Positions 9,620 to 20,505 of a stretch of 23,989 nt of DNA are shown one piece after another (position 1 is the first letter of the stretch; each line of letters begins with the position of its first letter). A program made the translations under genes and the position numbers. Source of the stretch: Hypsibius dujardini (Eukaryota; Tardigrada; Eutardigrada; Parachela; Hypsibiidae); contig LRSR01009534.1 of assembly GCA_001579985.1 (NCBI GenBank), positions 1 to 23,989 of the forward strand, given 5' to 3'. The notes below the pieces were generated by a model. It saw nothing but the letters and a program-made list of their open reading frames with translations. It made no database searches and was not told the origin of the DNA.

Positions 9620-11317
9620 ATAATCAATGTTAGGTTCTCCATCAAATCTCTGTTGAATGACTGCTCCGCTAGTTTTGGTTGCACCTCGCTCCAAAGCCGA
9701 TATTTGTCATCTCAAAATCACAATAAGCTCGCGGAAATCATCAAAAAAATCAAATTGAAATCGAAAGGGAAACGAAAATGGCCATTTCCAAGTATCGTCT
9801 AGATATGCTATGTCGAACGTAATGTCAGCTAGCGAAAACAGAAATTTCCGAAACATAAGAAGGTAGCATAACTCATGTCTTATCTTATATTGGATATTCA
9901 CAGCTGCAAAACTATTCACAAGATATAATAGTTAAAAGCTCATTGGTTTGTTAGGGGTCATCGGTACTATAGCAGCGCCTGTGAAAATCATCTCGTTCAC
10001 AGACCTTTAGATTGATTAATAGTCCATTTATGTTACATGAATTACAGAAATTATGATAGCAACAGCTCTGTAACCGCATTGGTCCGAAGTGTTCAACCCA
10101 CACTTCGGAATCGCCTCCAGAACGATTCCGAGAAATAATTTCTACCTTTAGTCTCACGTCGGTCGTTTGGTATTATGCGGTGTAAGATACTGCGTTGTAA
10201 AATACCTCGCTAACTGCTAACTTTTTCGACGGCATGGTACCTCTATTGGACTCCTAGTTATTACTCCAATCTATGCAATTTCGATATCGGCCGAGATCGC
10301 TGAACGAAAATTGGTATACAATTTTTAAAAAGAGTAATTTTTCTTTTTTTTGGACTTACTAGTACGAAACATTTTTTTTGAATCTTTATTTGTCGATTTC
10401 AATCGCGAATCGGTGAATTGCAGATTTAAGAAAATGGCTTAATTTTAATTCAATTTTTATCACGATACAGATATATTCCCAAAATCAACCCAGAAAATAA
10501 TACAATCGGAAAAAATATTATTCAAAACAAGGAGGCGGAGCGAAGGGACGTTACCTGAAGGGCATGTGTGTTTTCTACTCGGGTAGTTTTCTCCGCGAAA
10601 AAGAACACACAGTTCGACCCCTTGACTTTCAATAATATTTCTGTATTTGTCGTTCGTTTTCAAATTGAATTCGGGACGAGGCAAACGTCCAGAATTCAGT
10701 GAGCCGTTTGAAATCTTAATTCCCCGTCTTGAGACCGAAATTGACAAATAACGAGTTTGGAAGTTTACCTCTTACCAAGGTGGATAATCTTATAGAATAA
10801 AGAAAATCGAATCATGTGTGAATGATATATTTTGGAAGAACGCGAACAAGAGCGTGCGGAATTGACTTTGATTGTCATTTCACAAGCCAACACGTAGCAT
10901 TTGATTCACGCGGTCAATGTTTCTTCAGAAAAACCCCGTGGACCAGTGAAAGTGAAACTGAGCATTTACGCAACAACGAAGTAAATTCCGATTCATCTTT
11001 ACCGGTACTGCATGTGTACTCCCCGACGGACTAGGCTTTCAGTGAACCAGGTTTAAGTAATGATGAAGCGTTCCATCTAAAGACAGTATGCTGCTGTGGG
11101 GCGTCCAGTGTGGATAAATAACAGTCGGTTGTCAATAAGAACAGTAATCTGGAAGACAAAATTTGCTGTTAATATGTCGTTCACCTTTCATCCGTTCACT
11201 GCTCGTCTTCGTTATCAAAAAACTACCGCCAAAAGTATTAAACACGTACTCAGAAGTAGACGCAAGTACGCAGTACACACATTCACTGCGTTTGGCGTTC
11301 CCAAACGGAATATAATC
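9620..11317. other. Spacer with no recognised gene
   Basis: Between the hAT-type element and the 3' end of the first cysteine-rich gene. Open frames on both strands (for example 10460-10747 minus and 10822-11034 plus) show neither motifs nor consistent splice borders. Nothing else is seen. Confidence 0.5.
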
Positions 11318-12852
11318 TCATGTCAGACTGGGAAAAAAAATTTTGAGCCTGAAAGGATGCTTGACAAAAAGTTCTGATACCTCACTTACCAATAGTAATT
11401 TGATAGTTTAAGAACAATAGAAGACGCTTTTAGTTCTGCAATTGTCCGATACCGATTCCTTCTCATTTCAAGTGATCCTCGTAAAAAACAGTACGGTCGT
11501 TAACTTACTCGTCGAGCCGTAACTGCAACATTTCGGCCCAAGTCTCGCTCTTTTACACAGCGCCTCTCCTGCATTCCCAGGCTGACATCCGATGGCTACT
11601 GCATCCTCGCGCTTGGGTTCTGGGCACGGACCCAAAGAAACTTTGTATCCGTGGAATGGCGTTGTATCCAAGGGCTCTGCCAGCCCACTATTTAATTTGC
11701 CAATTAAAAAAAATTGAACCCTCGAGGTATCCGAAATGACGATACTTTTAATTGCTGTGTACAGTACTTTTACGTTCAACAATTGTAACTCGAGATTGAT
11801 TAAACGCAAAAGCTGATGATTTTTATTTCCACACATGACGTCTGAGTTTGAAAAAGGGTTAAAGTCCAAGGTTGTCTACCTGTGCGGAGCGGAAACGGCG
11901 GGGAAGCATCGAGCTGAAAAAATCTCAAGGGAGCTTCCTTAGATTTCGTTTGGCTCAAAGACGCCCCAAAAGTTGCTACCCGGTTGGTCCCGCATTTAGA
12001 AAAAAAAGTAAAAAAGTCGAGCTAGTAACAAAATCAAAAAAACCAGACTGTTTTTCGAATAAGTCTTTCATTAAGATATCCAAGCAATAGTAGAACAGGC
12101 GAGACAGTGAAATTTTTCTCAAATTTCTGCCATGTCCAGAAAGTTGCAAGCCCGATATAACCGTTAAAGTAAACGGTATCATTTCTTCATTACTCGCAGT
12201 CGCATACACCACTCGATCCCAAAATGGTTTCGCCAAAAAAATCGGCAAGGTTCATTGAAACAAAAAATTACTGACAGAGTGGCGTAACAGTTGTTCACAT
12301 CTTATCCTAATTACCCTGAATCTTTTTGAACTAAACTTACTTTTAAAAATTGTATGTAGTTAATACGGGCGGCTAAGGGGCATCTTAAATCATACGCAAA
12401 AAATATCAAGATCTTATTTGAATAACATGCCACACACAAAATATCTGACAAAACTTATTTTACAAGTATTGTTTCGCACGATTTAATGACAGTTTTTCGA
12501 GAAGATACTTACCAGACTTGGATATCTTCACGGCAGGAGGGAATACTGAAGCAAAACGGCAGACAGTTAACGAGTACCCTAATTTTCGCCTTTTTAGGTT
12601 AGACTGACCGAGCGTATTGATCACAGGGCATCCGTTGCAGTAACAGAGAAATGTATTTTTCCTAAACTTTCCGCATTTTTCTTGGCCGAGACCGTCGGCT
12701 AGACAGGGAGCTGTGCAGTCGTCGTCCCCGGTGCATTCTGGTCCACTTTGACTCATGCAGTTATCAGCTGGCGCACCGATTACACCCAAAAACAGAAAGC
12801 ATAGAGCAAGAAACAGCTGTAATATTGTGTAGGGTATTTTTAAACGGAACAA
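11318..12852 (-). CDS. Secreted cysteine-rich protein with defensin-like cysteine pattern
   Basis: Exon model on the minus strand: 12609-12852 (5' end unresolved), 12513-12545, 11880-11913, 11509-11687, 11390-11435 and 11318-11327 (TGA). All junctions are GT-AG and in phase. A hydrophobic secretion signal (LQLFLALCFLFLGVIGA) precedes NCMSQSGPECTGDDDCTAPC and then EKCGK and FLCYC. Spacing is C-x5-C-x3-C-x9-C-x9-C-x-C, the CS-alpha-beta order of arthropod-type defensins. A second cysteine block in exon 11509-11687 (GPCPEP, IGCQPGNAG, ALC, KCCSYG) resembles the CCS-x-x-G of hevein-type chitin-binding domains, though its loops are longer. No in-frame ATG precedes the signal: the open frame runs back to about 12975 and the codon at 12852 is TTG, so a first exon is missing from this model or the start is lost. 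The 63-bp intron at 12546-12608 is frame-neutral and stop-free. An antimicrobial or chitin-binding role is inference. Confidence 0.65.
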
Positions 12853-12975
12853 GAAATCTCCCAGAAGATTGAGTATAAGTACAAATTTTTCGTGCGAAGA
12901 ATGATAATCCAGACTATTAAAAAACGTTACGCTGTTCTTGGAAGTTTTTAAATATCGATAATTAATCAGATAAAC

Positions 12976-14447
12976 TTAAACCTTCAATCGGTGGGGGATT
13001 TACGAAGCCTCACAAAATAACGCGAATTTATGCCGCTAATAGCTTCGTGTGTTACGAATAACGGTCTAATTAGGCGGTATAAAATCCAGTTTTACTCTTC
13101 GGTCTTTGGGCTATGTGGTTCTTACCGATTTCGACAACAATGGCTACAGCAAAACGCCTACCTTTAAACACCAGATGATAAAGTAGTCTGCTTGTTCAGC
13201 TTTAAGCGAGAAAATCATTTTGTGATGGTCGTTACATTTCCTTAAACGTTTCATCACTCACTTCGGCCACCGCGAACTTGCAGTGCTACAGTCCGATGTT
13301 GAAATCATTCCAAGTTCTCGATTTTATTCTTTGTGCGTCACGCGCTGCCGGCTCATTAACGACCGATTTTTATACTCTTCGCAGATGATCGCATCATTGT
13401 TTGCGGCATGTCGCATTTGTTGCACTTCACTCAGGAATAACGCAAAACCGTTTGGATAATTTGAGAAGCAAATTCCCATTCAACTACACTGCTGAATCTG
13501 GGAACAATAATTAATGTCGCCAAAACAAGAAATTCCAAGATCATCAAACCAGAGAAGGTGAAATGCAAAACATTGTTTCTGTCGCGTGGAGCGAATTACT
13601 GGATAGGAACTTACTTTTGGCACGAATACATTTTCTAGTTTTAGAACCCTTCAAAATTTCCTACTCTTCTTAGTGCCCATTCTGGGATGCCCTCTCATTC
13701 TTCTCGTTTTGCTAGTAGAAACATTTCGAATAATTTTTATCAAACCTACTTTAAACTAATTTAATTTATTCATGTTGTCTCCTGAAATGTACTAGCTCAA
13801 AAAATTAACAGAAAAATTAGTTATTTTAAATTAAATTTGTTTAATAAAAACGTGACATCCAAAATAGTTCGTACTACCCAAAAAATATCGAACTACTTTG
13901 ACGAGAGTGATTGCTTCCATAAGAAGTTTTGCCTATCAGGCTTGTCGGTGCGCTCTGGGACGTCACTGACCTCGCCTTGGGATCATCCTCACCACGCCAC
14001 TGATAAACGCTTTTTTACTGGTTCTAATCGCTATTGCAGTTGTAAAATATTTGATAAACAAAGTCTTTGCCCGAACGTGTTGGAAAATTACTCGCACAAT
14101 ATGAGCCCAGGCGTCGAAACGATCGTCCCCGGCAATGAAGATTTTGACAAAATTCTGAGTCTCCTGTTCAATGGTATTTTTTGCCCCGATTCAACCTCAA
14201 GTAGGTATAAAAACGGGCAGAACTATGGAAGCCGGGCGCAAGTGCTGTGAAATGGCCGTTCAGGGTATTGCTTTGAATTTTTTATTCAAGATTGAGGAAT
14301 AGGGTTTTGAATTTGATCATGGTAAAAACTGAGCAAAACACGCTGCTGGACAATCCCGGAATTGAACAGGGTCAGAACATCTTGAAAATGTTAATGCATC
14401 CCGACACGATAAGATAAATCTGCTGATGCAGTTCAAAGCTAGCTCAG
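12976..14447. other. Spacer between the two cysteine-rich genes
   Basis: It should contain the promoter and probably the first exon of the gene at 11318-12852, which I could not place. A plus-strand frame at 13837-14250 is fairly Cys-rich (CFHKKFC, YCSCK) but has no ATG and no convincing acceptor. An imperfect inverted repeat (ATGCCGCTAAT / ATTAGGCGGTAT) lies at 13030-13080. Confidence 0.45.
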
Positions 14448-14453
14448 TTTATT
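14448..14453 (-). promoter_or_regulatory. Candidate poly(A) signal AATAAA
   Basis: An AATAAA hexamer on the minus strand lies 108 bp past the stop codon of the 225-residue cysteine-rich gene. It is the nearest good poly(A) signal to that gene. Confidence 0.4.
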
Positions 14454-14560
14454 TGAAATTGACATATTCGGAGCTTTTTCCGAATTGAGTCCAGCGGTGG
14501 TGGGGCTAGAACAAGTCTGTGCCAAAAGTAAGTTTCTACGCGGTACCAAATGTTGTTTTG

Positions 14561-15313
14561 TTACTCAGAATTGCAAAAGTCGTTGTCAGCAGGTCTGGAC
14601 TTGCAGCCTGTCAAGCAAGTCCGAATCAGCAACGGGGCCTCTCCTTCGTTGCACCAATACAAAATATTGTATTCGTTGGGCCCATTGTGGTGACATTTAG
14701 AGGGCAGATTTCTACCACAATAGGCTCTACTGATGTTCCCGCAGCAACCAACCTCTGCCACCACTTCTGTAGAATTATTTAACTGTGAACCAGCACAGCC
14801 GACTCCCTTCAGCAATGCCTGTTCTTCCACAAAGTCCTGGTGAAGTTTTAAACTGCAATCACATGTGTAAAAAATCATCAGCCTCATGTTTCTAGCAGAT
14901 CCGACGCAATTCCCAGCATTTTTGAATGGCTCCATGAATGACGGCTGAAGGACGCAGGATACGCTGCATTCGCAGATTGCCCGAATCTCCCGTGATATAT
15001 CGATGCCCCGACAGGGTTTCTCGGGAATGGCGCAACTATTTCTGCGCGGTGCAAATGATTCAGTATAGAATGCTTGTGTGATGCGTAGGGTTCCGCCATC
15101 GACGGGTCCAAAGCAAGCCAACAAAATTGTTTCATTGGCTGCAAACTCTGCGATGTATTTTTGGGTTGCCTGAAATTTTGAAGAAGCTATAACACATAAA
15201 TTACGAAATCAGCGTTATCCGAAACACAAAGTCAGCACTCTTACCACTAGTAAAGCGTCCCATAAAATGATCAGTAACGTCGCCCTCACGAATGCATAAG
15301 ATTTTGGTAGCAT
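14561..15313 (-). CDS. Secreted cysteine-rich protein, 225 residues, two exons
   Basis: Exon 1 (15245-15313) starts with ATG and encodes a 23-residue signal peptide with a hydrophobic core ATLLIILWDALLV. After a 75-bp intron (GTAAGA donor, TTTCAG acceptor), exon 2 (14561-15169) encodes 202 residues and ends in TAA. The mature part has 18 cysteines. The first half contains C-x3-C (CSVSC), a later AGNC and a C-x-C (TCDC), an order like CS-alpha-beta peptides but with long loops. The second half is a separate module: CCGN, AYCG, NILYWCNEG, RTCLTGC, DNDFC. I recall similar C-G...L-Y-x-C...C-x-x-G-C spacing in small secreted cysteine-rich proteins, but I cannot name a family. The gene looks intact and shares strand and style with the cysteine-rich gene at 11318-12852. 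Function is unknown; an extracellular defensive or matrix role is inference only. Confidence 0.85.
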
Positions 15314-15331
15314 ACTGGCGATTTCAGTCGA

Positions 15332-15343
15332 TTATGATCGCAT
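15332..15343 (-). promoter_or_regulatory. Minimal upstream ORF before the cysteine-rich gene
   Basis: Eighteen bases 5' of the start codon of the 225-residue gene, the minus strand reads ATG CGA TCA TAA, a three-codon upstream ORF. If the transcript begins further upstream, it could lower translation of the main frame. The transcription start is not known. Confidence 0.3.
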
Positions 15344-18210
15344 AGTAGATATTTAGAACTCAACGTAACGCAACAATAACATTTAAGTTGTGTTTTGCTG
15401 ACAAGAATGTCAGAACCGGTTACAACGGTTTCCGATCGTGTATTTTTACAACTGCTGTTCAAATCAACCGTAAATATGTCAAGTAATTCTGTCACAAGCA
15501 CTGGTAGACTGCTATCAAGGCCATATTTCACGGAGAAGACGCTATCATTTGAGAGCCTGCAAAATCAATTGTTGGTAGCTTCAAGAATCGAAAATGGAGT
15601 TTATATTTTCTCTTGATAGGTCGTTCATAGGACTAGGTTGTTCAGAAAAAGATGCATGAAAAATTTGTGAAACTGGTCGAGATGAAATTCGAAATGTGAA
15701 GGCACCCGCAATTCGCTATCTCGAGAAGGACGCTTTAGAGTTTTCCAACCTTATCACACCACCCGTTCAGAAATAGTCTCATGAATTAGGATGTAAAACC
15801 AAACAAGAGGTTTCCTTTAACTCAAAAAAGCAGAACTTCGTGGAAGACAAAAGCTCCCGGCATTAGTACGCGCGAAAGAAGCCACTCTGAATTTACTAAT
15901 CAGCCAATCAAGACATAACGTGGCAGTTGTGATGTCAGCGTCAAAAAAATTCTATCACTAGCCTAAAACTTGCGAAGCTCACGGCTCTTTACCAAATTTT
16001 AAAATCTAAACAATGAGATGTTTTACTACTACGCGTGATTTTTTATATGAATTTGGTTCGATTGAACTCCAACTGGGTGATGCAAATTTCTCAGCGCGAG
16101 CCAATAGTGACTTTCGGTAAATGCCTCCAGCGAGCCCGAAAAATATCTTTTCCGAAATTGTTCTGCAAATTTCTAATACATAAATGTTTTTTTCACACTT
16201 AAGTCGCAAAAAGTGATTTTTCACTTTATTCTCCCGCAGAAATTGAATCCCGCCCTGTGCAAATCTCAGCAAGCAGTCTAACAACGGGTTTAGTTCTGCC
16301 AGCCTCTTATGTTATATCACTTTCACTACGCGATGTTGAATACGCGCAGTTTGATCCACAGTCGGCGACCCGTGAAATTGTTTTGGTCAAAACAAAACGG
16401 CAAAATTTCCCTTAATCGAAACGCTCAGCATATGTGCGCTGGTGTAAACATCCGGAATTCCAGCAAATTTGATCATAGTAAAACCGTAGGTAACTATTTA
16501 ATTCGCTCCTGGTAATTGGACACCAGAACCCGTTTTCTTCGGTAAACGTCAAAACCGGTAATCAGCTGTGAAGCTCTCGCCTACATGACCGACTCGTCTA
16601 GCTTACTTTTTCAACATTTAAACGACCCATATCGTGTAATGTCAAAACTGGTTCTTGAATTTGATCTAGCAATATATATTGCTAGTTTCACCCACGAAGG
16701 CGATTGTTAGAAACAGTGCGGAATCGCGAATTTAATTTCTTTATTATCTATTTGTTGGCGATGAAAGACTTATTTTCTTAGCATACAATTTTTTTCACTT
16801 GCAACTTGTTGAGCTTTAACTCTCATTCGATTTTTCGAGAACTTCGCTCTGAAATATCGGTTTCTAGCAAATACGTATTATTCAACCACCATCGGCGTGC
16901 AGTCGGTCAATAACACATTATTTTCAAATTGCAAAGTAGCAGCCTTAATTGAACATCCTCAGTGACATGTAAGAGAGACCAGAAGCAGAATGACGAGTAA
17001 TTGAAAACACAAGTGTTTAGCACAATTGTTTTGCACACCGATGAGAGCGCACATCTAACTCTGTTGTGATTTGTGGCTGGCTGGTCGGATGTTTCAGCTG
17101 CTGGGTTAACTTATTGAAATCCGATTTATGTGCTACCAGAGACCATGAGCGTAACCTTGTGGCTTCACAATTATTTAGTTAACTTAGTTCAAATTAGAAT
17201 ATGAACATTTGCCCATACTGGTAGGATGGATATGTTAGCTTCCACTGGAAAGAATTGGTAAACTGTTACGGCGACTTTGTGATTATGAGTATACATACTT
17301 AAACCAATGTTTATCCGAAAACATTTTAATCCTGCAAACAGGGCAAACAGTGACTCTTATAACTCCCACCTGAAAGTTAAACGATATAGCTTTGTTCTGT
17401 GAATTCTTAACCCTCCTTCAGAGTTCAGCGACTTATTGCCGCACAACAAATATATTTCAAAATTACTAAAACAATTAAATTTTAAATTCTGAAATGAAAT
17501 GTGGATGGAGTCGCACTACGAAAAATGTTAAATAATCGATATAAAATCAAAGAAGTTTAGGATTGATAATCTGAAATGCACCAGCTCGTGTACTGAAAAT
17601 ACCGAATTCAGCTTTCCTTCGGAGAATTTGCTCGAACATAACTATACGTACCACCTTACCGCAAGTGAAAAAACAGAGCACAATACTTAAATGGGGTAAC
17701 GCATCAATTAATACAAATGCGGAAACAATATGGGTAATAGTGACAAAAAATGGCTACGAGCTACTTGCGCATCACTCCAGAAAATCCTTTGAATATTTTG
17801 TGTTAAGATTCTATTCTCACTTGGGATGATTTTTAGAGGTCGAATTCAAATGATTCCCTACTATATTTTCCTGATAGTATATATTCTTAAAATATATTTC
17901 GCCAGTGTGGTCCAATGAACTTTTTAGGGGCAGAATTTCAAAGCTGCGAAAACACTGGAAGATTTCATTTTCCTTGATTTTCATTTTGATTTTCATAATG
18001 CCCACAAATGAACTACAACTGAATTTACGGTGATTTATTTTTTTAACGTACAGATTACCAAGTTGCAAGGAAGAGTGATAAGGACTTTTCGAGTTAACGA
18101 CCTGTTTTAATATGCAGCCTCTCACATATATAAAATGTATTCCAGATAGATGCTAACAAAAAAAGTACATTCGCAGACGCGGATATAAAGATTCATTCTA
18201 ACGAAGAGCG
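15344..18210. other. Long gene-free spacer
   Basis: Nearly 2.9 kb of AT-rich sequence with only short, unsupported open frames. The only structured feature noticed is the 20-bp palindrome at 16666-16685. Confidence 0.5.
16666..16685. repeat. Perfect 20-bp palindrome
   Basis: CTAGCAATATATATTGCTAG is its own reverse complement over all 20 bases. It lies in the long gene-free spacer between the cysteine-rich gene and the 18.2-kb exon. No repeats flank it that would mark a transposon end. Confidence 0.9.
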
Positions 18211-18717
18211 TCAGGGAGTGCTTTTTCGCTGACTCCACAAAGTACGTCGCAGTTCATCTTGCTCGGGGTGCCTTTGCAGAACTTTTTTCCACGCAACTCG
18301 TCCAGAGGCTGCACGATGACTGTTGCCTTCAAAAATAACGGTCAACGCGATCCACGTTGCCAATGATTCCCCAGCAGCACGCTCCAAAGTGTCTTCGCTG
18401 AGTAGCGGACGAGTAACATCGAAGATCAGCTTCACCAGGAAAAAGTCAGCAATGACCACTGTGTCTCGCAAACCGCAATTCCGCCCAAACCTGATCAGGT
18501 CCAGCAAGCGACCGGCATCGTCCATCAGGAGCCAAACTCCGTCGTTGAAAGCCAACAGAAAGTGTTCGATAATCCAAACATTCGTCAATAGGCCAAAAAT
18601 AGGCCAAAATTTATATGGCAATTTTGTAACAGCAGCACAACCATGACAAATTTCACAGTAATGGTACTGGACTGAATATAATTTGAAACGGCAAGTTTTG
18701 TTTTTTTTCTTCTTCAA
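18211..18717 (-). CDS. Terminal exon of an unrecognised gene
   Basis: An open frame runs on the minus strand to a TGA at 18211, without an ATG at its beginning. A splice acceptor such as TTATATTCAG near 18668 is a likely 5' border. The last ~120 codons look coding: G/C-rich third positions and a balanced protein composition, in contrast to the surrounding AT-rich DNA. The predicted product is helical and mostly soluble, with hydrophobic heptad-like stretches (GRLLDLIRFGRNCGLRD, IADFFLVKLIFDV, LLSEDTLERAAGESLATWI) and a basic, polar tail (LRRTLWSQRKSTP). The LLSEDTLE...ESLATWI stretch faintly recalls the BACK domain of BTB proteins, but that is not enough to name it. The opposite-strand frame at 18323-18646 is its shadow. 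No upstream exon was identified, so it may be an isolated or decayed fragment. Confidence 0.5.
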   Translation of the reverse strand: MKKKKNKTCRFKLYSVQYHYCEICHGCAAVTKLPYKFWPIFGLLTNVWIIEHFLLAFNDGVWLLMDDAGRLLDLIRFGRNCGLRDTVVIADFFLVKLIFDVTRPLLSEDTLERAAGESLATWIALTVIFEGNSHRAASGRVAWKKVLQRHPEQDELRRTLWSQRKSTP

Positions 18718-19187
18718 AACATGACTGATTATTTTTAAACAATGGAATCACGACTTGTTTTGGTAGTTTTGAATTAATTTTGGCCGGGGTCATAGTCAGC
18801 GCTAATCAGTAAAAAGCTGTGACAGTTCTAGAACATCCGTTTTGTTTTAAGTCGGACGTTGGCAATTTTTCTTCATCAAATTCAGTTCTTTTACACAAAT
18901 GCGTCAATATATTCACTTTCTAACAATTGCGTCCCGACCAGCATTTTATTATGTTCATTCCCTCTTCAAACTGGGAGAAATATTTGTGGAAATCTTTTGG
19001 CAAATATTATGGTCCAAAAGCAATACCCAAAAATATATACAATTTGGCGGGAAAATGTTTATAGAAATATTTGAGTAAGGATTATCCTTCGGCACCCAGG
19101 AATGGAGAAGGCTGACCAATGGTCACAAAGCATGTGATATCAATTGCATTTATATCCCAAGTGCTCAGAAGACCAGAAGCAAGCAGG

Positions 19188-19267
19188 AAAAGAGATTGCC
19201 AGCCGGGGAACCGAGCCGGCGACGTGTGCCTTGACAGCCTGACGCTGTACCCCTTCACCACACAAGC
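19188..19267 (-). ncRNA. tRNA-like / tRNA-derived Pol III sequence
   Basis: On the minus strand TGGTGAAGGGG (19250-19260) matches the A-box consensus TRGYNNARNGG exactly. GGCTCGGTTCC (19207-19217) lies 32 bp later and matches the B box except for two positions. A TTTT run at 19188-19191 could end Pol III transcription. The acceptor ends do not pair and the T arm only forms with a 9-nt loop, so this is not a functional tRNA. It is either a decayed tRNA copy or the head of a tRNA-derived SINE. No anticodon is assigned. Confidence 0.4.
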
Positions 19268-19477
19268 ATTGGTCTAAAGAATTAGTACACTATAAGCATG
19301 CAGTAGACCAACAGCAGTATTCTGCCTGTCTGTAACTCGAACCATCTTCAACCTTACCGATCGTTGCGGCTTCACAATCAATTACAGCGTGAGATGTTTT
19401 TTAATAATTCTATCTTATTACCAACAAAGGATTGATTTCGCCGTCGCATAATGCAGTTCACCGGAAGATCAGATCAT

Positions 19478-19499
19478 GTTAGTCATCAGAATGACTAAC
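19478..19499. repeat. Perfect 9-bp-arm hairpin
   Basis: GTTAGTCAT, four spacer bases (CAGA) and ATGACTAAC form a perfect short stem-loop. The CTRR tail of a Helitron end is absent. No role is evident. Confidence 0.8.
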
Positions 19500-20499
19500 T
19501 TATGTACAGGTTCTTCTGTTCGTATGCAATACACCGAATATCTAGGCTTAATTCAAACAAAAAGAACAACTGTATTCATACGAGTAAATTTCACATAATA
19601 TTTAGCTAGTGTGACCGGTTTTTATGAGCGATAGTCGTTCTCACCAAGAACAGGTTTCGCCCCCAATGCGCTTCGACCGTGAACGCGATCAAACGCTTCG
19701 TGAAATAAATTTATTCGAAATCAACTCGCGGTTTTCATTTTGAAATTCGCTCCTGTAACATCGAAAGTAAGCGTCTACACAGCACTTCAACGCGTCGAAT
19801 AGAACATTTTCGATGCAACACAAAAACCGGTCTACTCCTCAGGCGTTAAAGCTATGTGTTGGGTTCAACTCCATGAAGCCCACGTCGGAATGTTCCTTTG
19901 CCGCTGAGAAGGCGAAGCAGGCAGAATAGTTCGTCTGGTTTGTATGGGACTATTTGCCAAACTGGTGCCAAATTAGATTAACACTAACTAAATAGTATAT
20001 GGGATTTTCGTTTGAAATAACCAATCGGATTGTTTTAAAGCACTCGATCAGCTCGTTAATAAAATGCATAGCTTTTTATAACCGCGTTAGAAATCAGATT
20101 TTGAGATCCGTAAGTTGAAAGAAAGGTACTCGAACAGACATGTCTCTCAAGACCTGTCCCCTAACATAACAGCAAAAATCGGACCTACTGATCGATTTTA
20201 AATAGGATTTGAGATACGGTGCTGTCAAAGAATGTAACGTTGACTATACCTCAAGAGTAAAAATAAGGTTTACTACTTTCAAACTCAAGCGAAAACGTTA
20301 ATGTAATTTTTATGCGTAAATTACGGTATTTTATGGTACTCGTCCGGTCAGCTGCTCCCCAGCAATGCTCCAAAAAAATTGAAACTGTTTTTATGCGATT
20401 GTTGTACAGAGTGTACTATGTCCAAGCAATCCAGACAATTTTCAGACAAATATACTCTCGGCTAATATATATCAAATTTTCAGCATTTTTCGAAGTAAG

Positions 20500-20505
20500 T
20501 TTATT
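20500..20505 (-). promoter_or_regulatory. AATAAA poly(A) signal overlapping the stop codon
   Basis: On the minus strand the end of the GH18-like gene reads CAA TAA ACT. The hexamer AATAAA therefore includes the stop codon itself. If used, cleavage would fall 10-30 bp later and leave an extremely short 3' UTR. The hexamer could also be coincidental. Confidence 0.4.

Larger units (their letters stand above)
18718..20499. other. Spacer 3' of the GH18-like gene
   Basis: It contains the tRNA-like sequence (19188-19267) and the hairpin at 19478-19499. A short plus-strand frame at about 19813-19929 (with FNSMKPTSECSFAAEKAKQ) begins with ATG, but it is only 38 codons and unsupported. Nothing else is recognised. 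Confidence 0.5.

Noticed and set aside
9322-9694. 103-codon frames on both strands around 9.3-9.7 kb
   Set aside because: They are open mainly because the hAT-type MITE with its GC palindromes lacks stops; they are not genes.
13837-14250. 137-codon plus-strand frame, fairly Cys-rich
   Set aside because: It starts at TTG, has no convincing acceptor and no family motif. The Cys clusters (YCSCK) are suggestive but not enough to call a gene.
18323-18646. 107-codon plus-strand Ser/Arg/Lys-rich frame
   Set aside because: Opposite-strand shadow of the exon ending at 18211, which has the better codon bias and composition.
19188-19267. A functional tRNA gene
   Set aside because: The acceptor halves do not pair and the T arm needs a 9-nt loop; kept only as tRNA-like.
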